Shown here one piece after another: positions 23,117-34,645 of a stretch of 60,000 nt of DNA. The position numbers and the translations under genes are program-made. The stretch covers positions 155,411,293 through 155,471,292 of the forward strand of contig CM043958.1 in assembly GCA_014529385.2 (NCBI GenBank), given 5' to 3'. How positions within the stretch are numbered: the stretch's first letter is position 1; every line of letters begins with the position of its first letter. Source of the stretch: Adiantum capillus-veneris (taxonomy: Eukaryota; Streptophyta; Polypodiopsida; Polypodiales; Pteridaceae). The notes beneath the pieces are model-generated. The model searched no databases, was not told the DNA's origin, and saw only the letters and a program-made list of their open reading frames with translations.

Positions 23117-24708
23117 TGTAACATTTAATTGCATAGTACCTTGTGTGTAGTGGAAAATAGCATGAGCATAGTTAGCATTTCATTAGAATAGATTCCTAAT
23201 GAGATTAACAAGAGTGCTTGGGTGGAGAGAGCAACAAAAAGCATAACACCTAGTTAGATAGCATGAACCATACTTCAAAAGAGAGAGAAATTAAGCAATT
23301 GACAACAGTTGAGGACCCGATTTGCATGGAGCCGGTCCCCCCTCCAAAAGGCTTTTTATTATGGTTTCTCCCATCAAGAGAGACATTTTACAATACAATT
23401 TCTTGTGTTCCTTCAATACTAGCTAGTGCAATGAAGATGGAAACTTCATGCACTAAGAAAAACACTTATCAAACACAACATCAATTCCCTCACAGTCTCA
23501 GACCCAAGACCTCACACACCTTCAAAGATGGTGAGAGCTAGCGGGGTATGAGAGTAGATTGAGAGGAAGAAGGAGTATTCTTACGAGAAAGATGTACATC
23601 TCCTCACATAATCACTCATACTAGCATAGCTTAGCTTAGTAATTAGCATGGTAGAGAAGATGAGCATGCATTGAAGCTTGGATTTTGGTCGGATTTGCAT
23701 CACAAAGCCAAGAGTTGTTGGTGTAGGCCTCCCTTCTCACAAGCTTGGAGTAGGTGGTAAGCTTTCCATTAAAGCTTGAGAAGGAGAGAGAGTCTTCTTT
23801 ACTTCACACATGAGATTGTGTGAGTGTGTGTGTGTGATAATGCCTTGCAAAAATCAGCCCCCTCTCTCTCTTGGTCGACCCCCCTTCCAAATTGCTCTTG
23901 CTATAGTCCTATTGGACCTCCCCAAGCTTAGCCCATGGCAATTAAGCAGTATAAGTGATAGCCTTCTGACATGTGTTCCCCTTTCCCCTTTTGTGAGAGC
24001 TTTAGATAATTATTTAATTCAACTAAACTCTCATTGGACCCCTTTGCCTCTTGGCCAATAGGAATCAGGCAAGCCATTGGGCTACTGAATGCTCATTGGT
24101 CCCCTTGGGAGACTGTCCAATAGTCTTCTACAGAGCTTAATTTTTATTGGTTCTTTTATTAAGTGTTTTTAAATTATAAATTAGATTTACTCTAGCCTAA
24201 TTCTCATTATTCCACCTCCAAGGCCATCTAGTAGGAATTGGGTACACCTTGTGGGCATCTGGGGTAGGGAGCTGACATGTGTCCCTCATCCCTTTGTGTA
24301 AAGGGAGCTTGTGTGTGTGTGTGAGAGAGAGTTTATCTCTCATCGCCTACTTGCAAGGCTTGCCCCCTCCTATGTAGGGATTGCTAAAGATTTTTGGGAC
24401 ACACACAAAGCATCCAATTCCCCCAATGTTTGACCTTTGGACACAACCTTTGAATTTTGGAACCTTAGCATGTTGGAAGTCTTAATGGGCTGAACCTTAG
24501 GTTCTTTTAAGCCCATTATTGCACATGGATATTTTATAGATGGGCCCCCCTTTGAATCCCTATTTTCTCTCCTTTGGATCCCTACTCTGGTCAGTCTGCT
24601 AGCTTAATCAATATTCTAGCTTTTTCTCCCCTGGCACTTCCCCATATTAAATGATCAGTTTAACATGAGAAAATTATTTAGGAGAATTAGATATTGATTA
24701 TTATGACA
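23117..24708 (-). repeat. 3' LTR of element E (1,592 bp)
   Basis: Plus-strand ends are TGTAACATTT and ATTATTATGACA, giving the TG..CA rule. It carries a (GT)n tract near 23820 and 24310 and matches 30421-32612 along its length, except for that LTR's internal duplication. D's LTR matches it in reverse. Confidence 0.93.
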
Positions 24709-24728
24709 TTACCTCTCTCTTGAAATCA
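24709..24728 (-). promoter_or_regulatory. Polypurine tract of E
   Basis: On the minus strand TTTCAAGAGAGAGGTAA abuts the 3' LTR. The same tract precedes D's LTR. Confidence 0.8.
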
Positions 24729-25276
24729 TAGCCGTCCTCGAGTATGGGGTAGAGAAGATAAACCATATTGATTAGTCCTTTTCTTAGCGGGTAGAGGATC
24801 CCTATATGTTACCCTACGACATCTTTCCACAATGGATGACTAGTCCATTTGGCGCTTGAGAGCCTGAGGCTACCGTAATCATGTCTGCACATTAGTCCTA
24901 TCATCTTCCATAGTAGAGTGACAAGCTCTACTTGGTGTTCAGGAGACGTCGTCTCTGCAAACTTGATCTAAGCATGCATGCTACTTCATTTTTTTGTGCA
25001 CAATAAAGAAAAAGAGAGTCTTATAAGACAAAAATTTTGTTCATTTTTAACATTTGTACATTTGCTTACTTTTGGAAAGCATTGTAAGCATTGACAAGGT
25101 TTAGGTTATCCTTTAATTGTATGCCTTGCATCCATCTAGCATCTTCAAAAGGATAATTCTTAAACTTAATAAGATATTGTCAGATAGTCTTACCACCTCT
25201 TAGTACCTTGTCTTCATGTTAGAGAATGGACTTAGGCTGCATCACCTCTTCTTGGTCCTCGATCTCCGGTGTGTCT
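24729..25276 (-). pseudogene. 3' UTR and chromodomain remnant of E
   Basis: The minus strand at about 25095-25270 reads ...EIEDQEEVMQPKSIL, a stop, HEDKVLRGGKTI, a stop, QYLIKFKNYPFEDARWMQ, the same chromodomain as in D but with two in-frame stops. The rest, down to the polypurine tract, is noncoding and matches D's 3' UTR. Confidence 0.8.
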
Positions 25277-26275
25277 TCAATAGTTGGTTCTTGGTGGATC
25301 CCCTTTGCAAGGCTTTAATAAACTCACAGGGAAAGCATTGTGTATGAGCCAATGGCTGGGCAACTTCAGTTGATAGGCCATCTCATTGATTGGCCTAAGA
25401 ATCTGGAAGGGACCATAGTACCTTTTTGCTAACTTAGCATAGTACTTTTGGTGTCCCGTAGGATTCTTGCCCGTCGTGTGCCTTAATCGAACCTTGGGAA
25501 ATTTGAGTAAGACCCAATCATTTTCTTTAAAGGCTTGGGATCTTCTGTGCTTGTCAGCAACAGTATTTTGCCTTTGCTGTGAGATAGATATAGCAACCTT
25601 AATCTTTTGGAAAGATTCTTGTAGATCTCGGCTGTACTCATCTGCAACGAAGATCTTCCCGTGTACCTTAAGTAGCAAGGGACTTTTTGATCTTCCCTCG
25701 ATTACCTCAAAAGGTTCTTTTCCTATGGAAGTATGTACAATGTTATTGTAAGCATACTCCACTAAGGGTAAGTACTTCTCCCATTGGGATCCTTGATCTA
25801 ATTCCATTACATAGGCTTTTAGTAGATCGAGAATTGTTAGGTTAGCTATTTCACTTTGGCCATCCGTTTGAGGGTGATAGGCCGAAGAGAAGTTTATCCT
25901 TGTTCCTAAATTCTTAAAGAGACCCTTCCAGAAATTACTGGTCATTCTAGGATCTCTATCCAGCACTATGGACATTGGCAAGCCATGGTACTTGAAAATT
26001 TGTGAAATGAAGAGGGTTTCCATTTGATGGGCTTTGATAATATTTTTGACAGGTATAAAATGAGCTTGTTTACTGAACCTGTCTACTATCGTCCATATTC
26101 CCGTATTCCCATGGATAGACTTAGGCAATCCAAAGATAAAATCCATGGATATGCTCTCCCATGGTGAATTAGGGATTGGCAAAGGTTGAAGGAATCCAAG
26201 TTGCTTCCCTCTATCAAACTTCCTCTTTTGGCATACCACACATTTAGAAACATACTCTTGTATGTTTGCTTTCAT
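25277..26275 (-). CDS. Integrase of element E (longest intact frame)
   Basis: 333 codons open. KCVVCQKRK is the Cys half of the zinc module. The catalytic core has SMDFIFGLPKS (Asp), IVLDRDPRM (Asp) and YHPQTDGQSE (Glu), so the DDE triad is retained. A C-terminal barrel follows (DWVLLKFPKVRLRH; KRYYGPFQILRPINEMAYQL). The His half of the zinc module lies in the upstream frame, and a stop at about 26285 separates it. This is the best-preserved catalytic unit among the chromovirus copies. Confidence 0.92.
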   Translation of the reverse strand: MKANIQEYVSKCVVCQKRKFDRGKQLGFLQPLPIPNSPWESISMDFIFGLPKSIHGNTGIWTIVDRFSKQAHFIPVKNIIKAHQMETLFISQIFKYHGLPMSIVLDRDPRMTSNFWKGLFKNLGTRINFSSAYHPQTDGQSEIANLTILDLLKAYVMELDQGSQWEKYLPLVEYAYNNIVHTSIGKEPFEVIEGRSKSPLLLKVHGKIFVADEYSRDLQESFQKIKVAISISQQRQNTVADKHRRSQAFKENDWVLLKFPKVRLRHTTGKNPTGHQKYYAKLAKRYYGPFQILRPINEMAYQLKLPSHWLIHNAFPVSLLKPCKGDPPRTNY

Positions 26276-26284
26276 GGTAGGCCA

Positions 26285-27090
26285 CTAGAAATATGTTTCA
26301 ATCCCCTTTAAGGTAGACTGAATCCCTCTATGCCTTGCATAAGGAGGAGCATGAGATTCATACATTACTTTCTCATGTAGTGAGCTAGTAATGCATAGTC
26401 TATTGCCATAGAGAAGATAACCATATTGTAAAGTAAATGGTTCCTCTTTCTTCCCTAGTGCAAGGGTTGAAATCACATCTCTAAAATTGGGATCAATAAC
26501 ATACTCATCTATCATACAAGATAGATCATTGTGAGTTGCTATGGAAACCGAATTCACTCTTGGCCGTCTTGAGAGTGCTTCAGCTACTTGATTATGCTTG
26601 CTAGCAATGTGAGCAATATGAAAATGAAATTGCGAAAGAAAATTTGCCCACCTCATCTTTTTGTCAAAGAGCTTGGTCTGAGTCATGAAGTACTTAAGAC
26701 TTTGGTGATCCATTCATAGAATGAAAGGAGTCCCCAATAATAGTGCTTCCATGAGTCTAAGGCATGTAGAACTGCAAGGAGTTCCTTTTCATATATGCCT
26801 AGAGCTTGCTCAATAGGGTCAAGACTTCAACTTTCATAGCCTATGGCGTTCCCTTCTTGAAGCAAAACAACTCCAAGGCAATCACCACAAGCATCACATT
26901 GGACCTCATATGGCTTTGAGAGATCCGGTAGTGTAAGCACAGGTTGAGAGATAAGCTTTTCTTTAAGCTTTTTGAAAGCATTGTTCTCATTGGCAGACCA
27001 TGTGTACCTAACGTTTTTCTTTGTTAGGTCATGTAATGGTCCTGCTATTAGTGATAACTTTTCTATGAAGCATCTATAGTATGCGCACAT
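26285..27090 (-). pseudogene. RNase H and zinc-module start of element E
   Basis: Two frames. 26827-27090 holds the RT connection and RNase H start (YTWSANENNAFKKLKEKLIS, VQCDACGDCLGVVLLQEG). 26285-26713 holds the RNase H end (MDHQSLKYFMTQTKLFDKK, HIASKHNQVAEALSRRPR) and the His residues of the integrase zinc module (ESHAPPYARHRGIQ). An intervening stop and frameshift lie at about 26713-26830. Confidence 0.87.
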
Positions 27091-27560
27091 ACCTATAAAA
27101 CTTATTAACTCATGAAGATTCCTTGGTTTAGGCCATCCTTTATCACCTCTAACTTTGATGGATCCATTTGGATGCCATCTTGAGAGATAATGTGACCTAA
27201 GTACTGAATCTCTTGTAAGAAAAATTCACTTTTCTTTCAATTAACATAAAGTTTATTCTCTCTTAGAACTTGAAACATTGCCTGGAGGTGTCGCTTGTGT
27301 TCGTCTAATGAATTAGATTAGATGATGATATCATCAAAGAACACTCCAGTAAAGGTTCGGTGAGACGTGAATAGCTTCTCCATGAAGCGGTTGAATGTGG
27401 CTGGTGCTTTGGTCAAGCCAAAAGGCATGACAATGTATTCGTAAAGACCAAACGTAGTGCGAAATGCGGTCTTTACAACGTCTTGATCAACTATCCTTAT
27501 TTGATGATAGCCACTTTTTAGGTCAATCCTACTGAAGTAGGTGACCCTTGTAGCTTATCA
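27091..27560 (-). pseudogene. Reverse transcriptase, central part, of E
   Basis: The minus strand reads [14 protein letters not shown]-like, [18 protein letters not shown] and the catalytic segment FFDDIII followed by a stop at about 27317 (YIDDILVYS in the family). The Tyr has become Phe, while both Asp are kept. Confidence 0.85.
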
Positions 27561-28735
27561 AATAGGTCTTCTACCCGTGGAACGAGAAACCTATTCTTGA
27601 TAGTGATCCTATTTAGTGCTCTATAGTTGGCACACATACGATATGTGTCGTCTTTCTTTTGCACTAGTAGCACAGGAGAACAAAATGTATATGAGCTAGG
27701 CCTCACCATGCCCTTCTCAACTAGCTCATGCACTTGCTGCATAATCTCCTCTTGTTGAGATTGAGAAACTCTATAAGGAGGTTTGTTAGGCGGTGAACTT
27801 CCAGGAAGAAGTTCAATTGCATGGTCATCATTACCTCGTTTAGGAGGTAGCTCACAAGGGATGTCGTCAATAAAGACATCTTGACACCCCTGGAGAAAAT
27901 TGGATAACTCTAATTCCTTTTGATTGTGTATATTTTCTTTTGCTAAAACATTAGGTTCATTTTGAGAATGTTTAACAAAAATCACATACACGGAAATAGA
28001 GCTCTTTATTGACTTCTTGAAAGCTTGTGTATGTACAATGGGTATAGTGTTACCCATTTCCTTAGCATCTATATACATATCTTTTTCCCTGAACTTAACA
28101 GAGATTCTCCTTTTAGGGAATTTAAAATTGGCAGCCATGCGATCAAACCATGGTGCCCCTAGGATTACATCCTCATGCTTGGGAGGAGAGATAAAGAAGC
28201 CCTCTTTGTCCACATAGCTTTGAACATGGAGCCTGAATTTCCCAATTAAGGGAGTGACTGAAGCTTCTTGCCCCTTGAAAGCACCATCTGCGGGTAGGAC
28301 ATCTCCCATCTCGTAGGCTTGTTTGCCTAGCTTGGTGGCTAACTCTATAGATATAAAATTGTGAGTAGAACCAGGGTGAAAGAGAATAAAAGAATCATGT
28401 TCTCTTACCTTTCCCCAAGCATGGCATAGAGGAGATCCTTTGTGGTGAATTTCCTCCTCTTGGATTTCGACCAAGGTAGCTCTAGGAGGTTCATGGCGGT
28501 TGTTGTTTTGGGGACAAGCGCGGTATGCATGCCCTTGTTCTCCGCACTTGAAACACCATTTATCCTTGCGATAACTCTCAAGCTCTTCAGGAGAAAGTTT
28601 ATTTTTTCCTTTGTAAACTCCCTTTTCTTTAGCTTTGTTGGAGTTGCCCTTAGGAGACTTTTGAACATTGTCCTTCCCCTTAGGCTCATTGGAGCCCTTG
28701 TTTTCCGTGGGCTTAGAATTTCTTTTAGCCCCCAT
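27518..28735 (-). CDS. CCHC knuckle, retropepsin and RT start of E
   Basis: 406 codons open. The knuckle [14 protein letters not shown] is complete, near residue 41. The protease region reads [20 protein letters not shown]: the catalytic Asp (VDPGST in the family) is His, so this protease is probably dead. It continues through [17 protein letters not shown] (flap/C-terminal part). The RT N-terminus ends the frame ([37 protein letters not shown]), where the usual FGYSSF is altered. The frame breaks at the end of FDKLQGS by a short deletion. Confidence 0.9.
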   Translation of the reverse strand: MGAKRNSKPTENKGSNEPKGKDNVQKSPKGNSNKAKEKGVYKGKNKLSPEELESYRKDKWCFKCGEQGHAYRACPQNNNRHEPPRATLVEIQEEEIHHKGSPLCHAWGKVREHDSFILFHPGSTHNFISIELATKLGKQAYEMGDVLPADGAFKGQEASVTPLIGKFRLHVQSYVDKEGFFISPPKHEDVILGAPWFDRMAANFKFPKRRISVKFREKDMYIDAKEMGNTIPIVHTQAFKKSIKSSISVYVIFVKHSQNEPNVLAKENIHNQKELELSNFLQGCQDVFIDDIPCELPPKRGNDDHAIELLPGSSPPNKPPYRVSQSQQEEIMQQVHELVEKGMVRPSSYTFCSPVLLVQKKDDTYRMCANYRALNRITIKNRFLVPRVEDLFDKLQGSPTSVGLT

Positions 28736-29992
28736 TTGGAAATTGATTCAAGAGGCCACCATAGTATGGTATATAATCACCGATATGCTGCAAGGCCTTT
28801 CAGAGTTGACATACTCCGCCATTTCTTTAGTTAAGCCCGCACAAAATTATTTCTTTTGCTCTCCAAAATCCAACTTTTTGAAGACAGTGGCTTTGAGTTC
28901 TAGGTCCCAAAACTTGTCTACATATTTGTGGATGGATTCATAGGGAGAGAGCTTCAAGCTTCACCATTCGGTGAGTACTTTGTCTTTGGCATCGGTGGCC
29001 AAAAACTGCTTCATAATGGAAGCTCTTAAAGCTTTCTATGTTTGTGGAGCTTCACCGTTGGCCCGTAGGCTAGACCACCATTGTTTGGTGGACTTTTGAA
29101 AGTGCATAGCTACATGGCGTAGCTTAGAGGACTCCGTGAAGCCCTCATCTCCGAACGCAGCATCAAATTGTTGGATAAAGTCCAAGACTTTGTCCATAGC
29201 ACCAAAAGTGCCATCATAGGTAAGGAAAGATATGTTATTCCCTCCCTCTTTTAACTTCTTGAGCTTGGATGACCTCCTCCACGTGGCATAGGATTTCCTA
29301 TGGCCTCTTCTTTTTGATGATTCGAAGGTTGCACCATCACTTTCCTCAGAAGATGAAGAATTTGAGGCAGATGGAGAAGAGGGTGACCTCTTTCTTGCCT
29401 TTTTCTTGCCTTGATCTTTGTTGTCTTCACCATCACTTTCATAAGAGGAAGAGAATGAAGAAGAGGGTGTCCTATTTCTTGCCTTTTTCTTCTCTTGCTT
29501 TTTGTCACCCCTCTTTGAAGTATGGTGTGGAGAAGTATGCGATGGTCTTCTCCGTTTTGGAGGTGATGGAGAGCGTTTAGCCCACCATCTTCATGGAGCC
29601 ATCTCTACTGAGGTGGCGGGAGACTTACTTCTTTCTCGTTCCTTCAGTGGAGGCTCTTGAGTTCTCCTTTGAGAAGGAGATGCATCATCAAGGAGAAAAT
29701 TTCTGAGCCCTTCATAGGGATCCTCTTCTTCTTCCCAAATCGGAGAGAGACCTCTTTTGGAAGTCTCGTAAGGAGTCTTCCTAGGTGCTCTCTTGTCATG
29801 GGTGGGAGCTTGGAGAATCCCATGAGCACGAAGCTGCCGTTGCACTTCACTTTGGAGGGATGGATTGCCCATGGCTTGTTGAAGCCTACAAACAAGATAG
29901 TTAAAAGTCGTCGGTGCATCATTAGTAGCTTGCTCATTAGCAAAATCAAAGTTATCAACATTAATTTCACTCTCTTTACTATTGTCATCCAT
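28736..29992 (-). pseudogene. gag of element E
   Basis: The start codon at 29992 opens MDDNSKESEINVDNFDFANE, with the gag N-terminus to 29591 (LVCRLQQAMGNPSLQSEVQR, 133 codons). A charged Ser/Lys-rich region and the retrotransposon gag domain (about 28850-29230) follow in broken frames matching D's. This start is missing from D. Confidence 0.8.
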
Positions 29993-30401
29993 TCTAACAA
30001 CTTTTAGGTGTAAAGTTTTTAGGTGTACTTTGGCACTTCAAGCCCTAGTCTCTACTCCTCTTTACCCCTTTAGAAAAAGCACTCAAGCTATTGTACCCAT
30101 GGCTCGAATACCATTAACTGCAAGGAATAGAAGGGAGGGTTGTTCAACACCAAAATAGCATTGGCTCCTATCAAGCTTCTAACAGCTCAATAGTGGTTAA
30201 GCTGTAGGTAAGCTGTAGGCAAGCCACGTAGGACTCCACTATTAAGACCATAGCTCTCGATGGTGATGCCCTGTTAACTGCACAAAGGCAGGCGCATTGC
30301 AAGGCTGAAAAATCCCTATTCTACTTACTCACATGCAATTAATAGTACCAACTAGTTATAGCTAGCTTGAGGACCTCCCTTCTTGAGCAAGAAAAGAGAA
30401 A
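29993..30401 (-). other. 5' leader of element E
   Basis: Noncoding leader between the primer site and gag. Several short frames, no motif recognised. Confidence 0.6.
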
Positions 30402-30419
30402 CCTTGTGCTCTAATACCA
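30402..30419 (-). promoter_or_regulatory. Primer-binding site of E (initiator tRNA-Met)
   Basis: On the minus strand TGGTATTAGAGCACAAGG begins two bases after the 5' LTR. It matches the TGGTATCAGAGC primer class complementary to the initiator tRNA-Met 3' end, with one change in the first 12 bases. Confidence 0.9.
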
Positions 30420-30420
30420 A

Positions 30421-32612
30421 TGTGACATTTAATGGCCTAGTAACTTGTGTGTAGCAGAAAATAGCATGAGCATAGTGAGCATTTCATTAGCATATATTCC
30501 TAATGAGATTAACAAGAGTGCTTGGGTGGAGAGAGCAACAAAAAGCATAACACCTAGTTACATAGCATGAACAATGCTTCAAAAGAGAGAAAAATTAAGC
30601 AATTGACAACAGTTAAGGACCGGATTTGCATGGAGCCGGTCCCCCCTCCAAAAGGCTTTGTATTATGGTTTTTCCCATCAAGAGAGACATTTTACAATAC
30701 AATTTCTTATGTTCCTTAAATACTAGCTAGTGCAATGAAGATGGAAACTTCATGCACTCTGAAAAATACTTATCAAACACAACATCAATTCCCTCATGGT
30801 ATTAGACCCAAGACCTCACACACCTTCAAAGATGGTGAGAGCTAGCGGGGTATGAGAGTAGATTGAGAGGAAGAAGGAGTATTCTTACGAGAAAGATGTA
30901 CATCTCCTCACATAATTACTCATATTAGCATAGCTAAGATTAGTAATCAGCATGGTAGAGAAGATGAGCATGCATTGAAGCTTGGCTCTTGGTTGGATTT
31001 GCATCACAAAGACAAGAGTTTTTGGTGTAGGCCTCCCTTCTCACAAGCTTAGAGTAGGTGGTAATCTTTCCATTAAAGCTTGGGAAGGAGATAGAGTCTT
31101 CTTTACTTCAGACATGAGATTGTGTGTGATAATGCCTTGCAAAAATCAGCCCCCTCTCTCTCTTGGTCGACCTTGCTTCCAAATTGCTCTTGCTACAGTC
31201 CTATTGGACCTCCCTAGGCTTAGCCAATGGGAATCTGACATGTGTCCCCCTTTCCCCTTTTGTGAGAGCTTTAGGTAATTATTTACTTCAACTAAACTCT
31301 CATTGGACCCCTTTGCCTCCTGGCCAATAGGAATCAGGCAAGTCATTGGGCTGCTGAATGCTTATTGGTCCCCTTGGGAGACTGTCCAATAGTCTTCTAG
31401 AGAGCTTAATTCTCATTGGTTCTTTTATTAAGTGTTTTTAAATTAATTAAACTAGATTTACTCTAGCCTAATTCTCATTGGTACACCTTGTGGGCATCTG
31501 GGCTAGGGAGCTGACATGTGTCCCTCATTCCCTTTGTGTAAAGGGAGCTTGTGTGTGTGTGTGTTAGCATAGCTGAGATTAGTAATCAGCATGGTAGAGA
31601 AGATGAGCATGCATTGAAGCTTCGCTCTTGGTTGGATTTGCATCACAAAGACAAGAGTTTTTGGTGTAGGCCTCCCTTGTCACAAGCTTGGAGTAGGTGG
31701 TAAGCTTTCCATTAAAGCTTGGGAAGGAGATAGAGTCTTCTTTACTTCAGACATGAGATTGTGTGAGAGTGTGTGTGATAATGCCTTGCAAAAATCAGCC
31801 CCCTCTCTCTCTCTTGGTCGACCCTGCTTCCAAATTGCTCTTGCTACAGTCCTATTGGACCTCCCCAGGCTTAGCCAATGGGAATTGATCAGTATAAGTG
31901 ATAGCCTTCTGACATGTGTCCCCCTTTCCCCTTTTGTGAGAGCTTTAGGTAATTATTTACTTCAACTAAACTCTCATTGGACCCCTTTGCCTCCTGGCCA
32001 ATAGGAATCAGGCAAGTCATTGGGCTACTGAATGCTTATTGGTCCCCTTGGGAGACTGTCCAATAGTCTTCTAGAGAGCTTAATGCTCATTGGTTCTTTT
32101 ATTAAGTCTTTTTAAATTAATTAAACTAGATTTACTCTAGCCTAATTCTCATTGGTACACCTTGTGGGCATCTAGGCTAGGGAGCTGACATGTGTCCCTC
32201 ATTCCCTTTGTGTAAAGGGAGCTTGTGTGTGCGTGTGTGTGTGAGTTTCTCTCTCATCCCCTACTTGCAAGGCTTGCCCTCTCCAATGTAGGGATTGCTA
32301 AAGACTTTTGGGACAAAGCATCCAATTCCCCCAATGTTTGACCTTTGGACACAACCTTTGAATTTTGGAACCTTAGCATTTTGGAAGTCTTAATGGACTG
32401 AACCTTAGGGTCTTTTAAGCCCATTGTTGCACATGGATCTTTTACAGATGGCCCCCCCTTTGGATCCCTATTTCCCTCCTTCGGATCCCTACTGCGGCCG
32501 ATCTGCTAGATTAACCAATATTCTATCTTTTTCTCCCCTGTCACTTTCCCATAAATGATTAGTTTAACATGAGAAAATCATTTAGGAGAATTAGATATTG
32601 ATTATTATGATA
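30421..32612 (-). repeat. 5' LTR of element E (2,192 bp, internally duplicated)
   Basis: It begins TGTGACATTT in plus coordinates and ends ATTATTATGATA, so CA has become TA at this end. It is about 600 bp longer than its partner because a segment of about 630 bp from TTAGCATAGCT(A/G)AGATTAG (about 30925) to the (GT)n tract (about 31560) is repeated from about 31564 to 32240. Confidence 0.9.
30925..32240. repeat. Direct duplication within E's 5' LTR
   Basis: Copies at about 30925-31563 and 31564-32240 are both bounded on the right by (GT)n. The second copy contains a short extra segment (AATTGATCAGTATAAGTGATAGCC) also seen in the 3' LTR, so the first copy has a deletion. Confidence 0.85.
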
Positions 32613-32617
32613 GAAGA
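32613..32617. repeat. Right target-site duplication of E (GAAGA)
   Basis: Pairs with 23112-23116. The A ORF3 frame can be followed across the join. Confidence 0.93.
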
Positions 32618-33354
32618 AGATGCACTTAAAGAACAGATTGTCCATGAAGTGGATGCTAAATGGAAAGCGGCAATGGATTGGGAGTTGAGAGTTCTTCACT
32701 CAGTCAATGTAATAGAACTCACTTCCAACCAAATCAATGCTCAATGGCATCAATAGTCATTGCCCTACCCTTTGATAAAGGGGGAGCTGTTGCAAGTAAA
32801 AAGAAAGACTTTACAAGGATATGCAAGAAGAAGGGTCAGATGATCTCCATCCCAAATGGAGGAAGACTGGCTCAACAGAAACTCAAGGTACCTCAATCTA
32901 TTTACCAGAGCACCGTTAGCAGTACAGAAAGACCCGACATTCAATCCTGTACCAAGGGTAAGGACATGGCCATCACATGAAGCATTGAGGAAGAAGAGAG
33001 CACAACTTGGCTCAACTACCCAAGACTGCCAGCTCCAGAGCAAGGACTAGAAACTGAGGAATACATGGTAAAAACCCTAACAAGAACCATGAACTTCTTC
33101 AAAATCCTCCCTAACCTCTCATGTGCAATGCTATATAAAATCTCCAGAATGTTGCTCACATGCATCCAAGTTTTTCATGAGCCTGCGCAAGCAGGAGCCC
33201 CATGGATGTCATTCTTAGAAGGTAACAAAGGCTTGTGCTACGATTTGAGTGGACAACCTTCAGAAGAAGTCGTCTACGGCTTCTATGCTAGAGGCATGTT
33301 CTTGCCGTCAAGCAATATGTTGGCATTCAAAGAGGCTTTGTGGGATGGGTTTCT
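32618..33354 (+). pseudogene. ORF3 of element A, second part
   Basis: Continuation after E: EQIVHEVDAKWKAAMDWELR, then INAQWHQ-stop-SLPYPLI (B has EQWIQPSLPFPLM), FNPVPRVRTW, and MVKTLTRTMNFFKILPNLSC to FLPSSNMLAFKEALWDGF. It ends at about 33354, where similarity to B and C stops. Interrupted by several stops. Confidence 0.75.
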
Positions 33355-34234
33355 AACCTCACTCCTATCTTATTAAAGACATAGCAAGAACGATAAACAT
33401 AATTGTCAATCCATGGGACGAAGCTGACTCAACTAGGGCATAGAGGCTACAAGAGGGTGTCAATATCTTGAAAAACAATAGACAACCTGCATCTGACACA
33501 AGATACACTCAAATGACCTAAGTCATCAAAAGCTAATCGCTAATCGGCAAACAAATCATAACCGTTACAGCATCAAACAATATCCAAATGTTATGAAACT
33601 TCTAGGACATGTACATAAAACCTAAGCACACATGCTTATGGTCTCAAATCTCACTTTCAATGAGTTGCAAAAAATACGATTATTAAAAGTGAGTTTTTGA
33701 GCTAGTTGTTTCTGACCCCAAATGCATCTTAATGCTAAGCAATGATGTCCCAATACTCCTCTATGCTTACTTCGTGATCGCCTAGCTTAAATTCCTACTT
33801 ATGATGAAATTAGACCGCGGGTCGGTGACGCCAAAAGCTATGGATTACCATGATATGTATACATTAATGCGTAGAGCTCTTACCTACGGTTGCAACGCAA
33901 CAGATGGCACTGCAATGTGACAACCGACAAGGGAGTAGGAAGCGCGAGAAGGAGAGAATTGAGCATCGTTAGCTCACGCTGTGTTTCTATTATCCAAAAC
34001 TTGATAATAACTTACAAAAATTACCTTTTATAATGTAGCCAAGGTTTCTTTGGTCAAAAACTAGTCATTTGAGAGCTCTAACTACGGATAAATTAAAACA
34101 ATCTGGAAGCTTATACCCCCGGATCATCGATTACAATATCCACTTGGAAAATAAGAGTTACAATATCAAAAGAATAAGTGTTTTTACAACAAAAGCTCTC
34201 AAAAAATGTTACATGGGTTAGCTTGCTGCTAGCA
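33355..34234 (-). repeat. Probable 3' LTR of element C
   Basis: On the minus strand the sequence starts TGCTAGCAGC directly after a polypurine tract. It includes a TATA-like CATTATAAAAGG (about 34026-34037) and a following stretch resembling the B LTR layout (TTTTGGATAATAG..). The far end is not fixed: no second LTR of C is in the window, and about 33346-33355 is only where A's similarity stops. I found nothing else in this interval. Confidence 0.6.
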
Positions 34235-34248
34235 TTTTCCCCCTCCTC
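34235..34248 (-). promoter_or_regulatory. Terminal polypurine tract of C
   Basis: Minus-strand GAGGAGGGGGAAAA, directly before TGCTAGC. It follows the end of C's ORF3 at about 34274. Confidence 0.75.
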
Positions 34249-34353
34249 AACTGTGTCATCCCTTGACACAGTTTCATCGGTTGAAATAGTTTTTGGATTG
34301 GCGGCTGGCAAGGCGATCTTTAAGTGCGTGTAGAGCTTTCTCATATTTGATGC

Positions 34354-34358
34354 ATCTT
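34354..34358. repeat. Left target-site duplication of B (ATCTT)
   Basis: ATCTT before the 5' LTR and again at 53448-53452 after the 3' LTR. The target is the last part of C's ORF3. Confidence 0.95.
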
Positions 34359-34565
34359 TGTTGAGCCAGAAGAGGATCACACCCACATTTTTGCTCACAC
34401 TCATCATTTTGTAACCATTGATTGTAATAAATGTCTTTCCGACATTAATTTTGATTTGAGCCATTCATTAAGTAACGGGACTCAATTGAGTTTCCAGCTT
34501 ATAATCCCGAAGTAATTTCACTTGCTGATGTAATTAATTAGAGATGTTCTCACCTCCAAGGCTGA

Positions 34566-34578
34566 GATATATAAGCCA
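34566..34578 (+). promoter_or_regulatory. TATA box of the B LTR promoter
   Basis: GATATATAAGCC at about 34565-34576 (GTATATAAGCC in the 3' LTR, about 52708). Transcription is expected to start about 30 bases downstream, which would put (GA)n in the RNA leader. Confidence 0.65.
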
Positions 34579-34643
34579 AAGTTTTTGTAACCTAAGGGGC
34601 GGATTATTAATCAAAGTGAGTTTTTGGAGCGCCGTGACTGTGT

Positions 34644-34645
<2 letters not shown>

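Larger units (their letters stand above)
23117..32612 (-). mobile_element. Chromovirus E, both LTRs, inserted in ORF3 of A
   Basis: 9,496 bp, minus orientation. Left LTR (3' for the element) 23117-24708, polypurine tract, chromodomain, integrase, RNase H, RT, PR, CCHC, gag, leader, tRNA-iMet primer site 30402-30419, right LTR (5') 30421-32612. A perfect GAAGA target duplication defines the ends. Same family as D, which helps to read both. Stops in the chromodomain, RNase H/RT and gag regions indicate an inactive copy. Confidence 0.95.
13553..33354 (+). mobile_element. Large Ty3/gypsy element A, 5'-truncated, interrupted by E
   Basis: Homology to element B begins at about 13553 (B about 41430, the end of its second ORF), so the LTR, leader, gag and PR1 are missing. 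It carries RT, RNase H, two HHCC modules, integrase, PR2, a Trp/Lys repeat tail, an internal polypurine tract, a noncoding spacer with palindromes, and ORF3. ORF3 is cut at 23116 by E and resumes at 32613. Homology ends at about 33354, just before the 3' LTR of element C. No LTR of A itself is present. Extensive stops and frameshifts. Confidence 0.85.

Noticed and set aside
13553-33354. A and C as two arms of a single inverted duplication
   Set aside because: They belong to the same family but differ by many substitutions, cover different parts, and each has its own insertion.
33815-33840. TGGCGTCACCGACC as a primer-binding site of C
   Set aside because: It lies on the 3' LTR side of C, and the match to the tRNA-Asp complement is poor after six bases.
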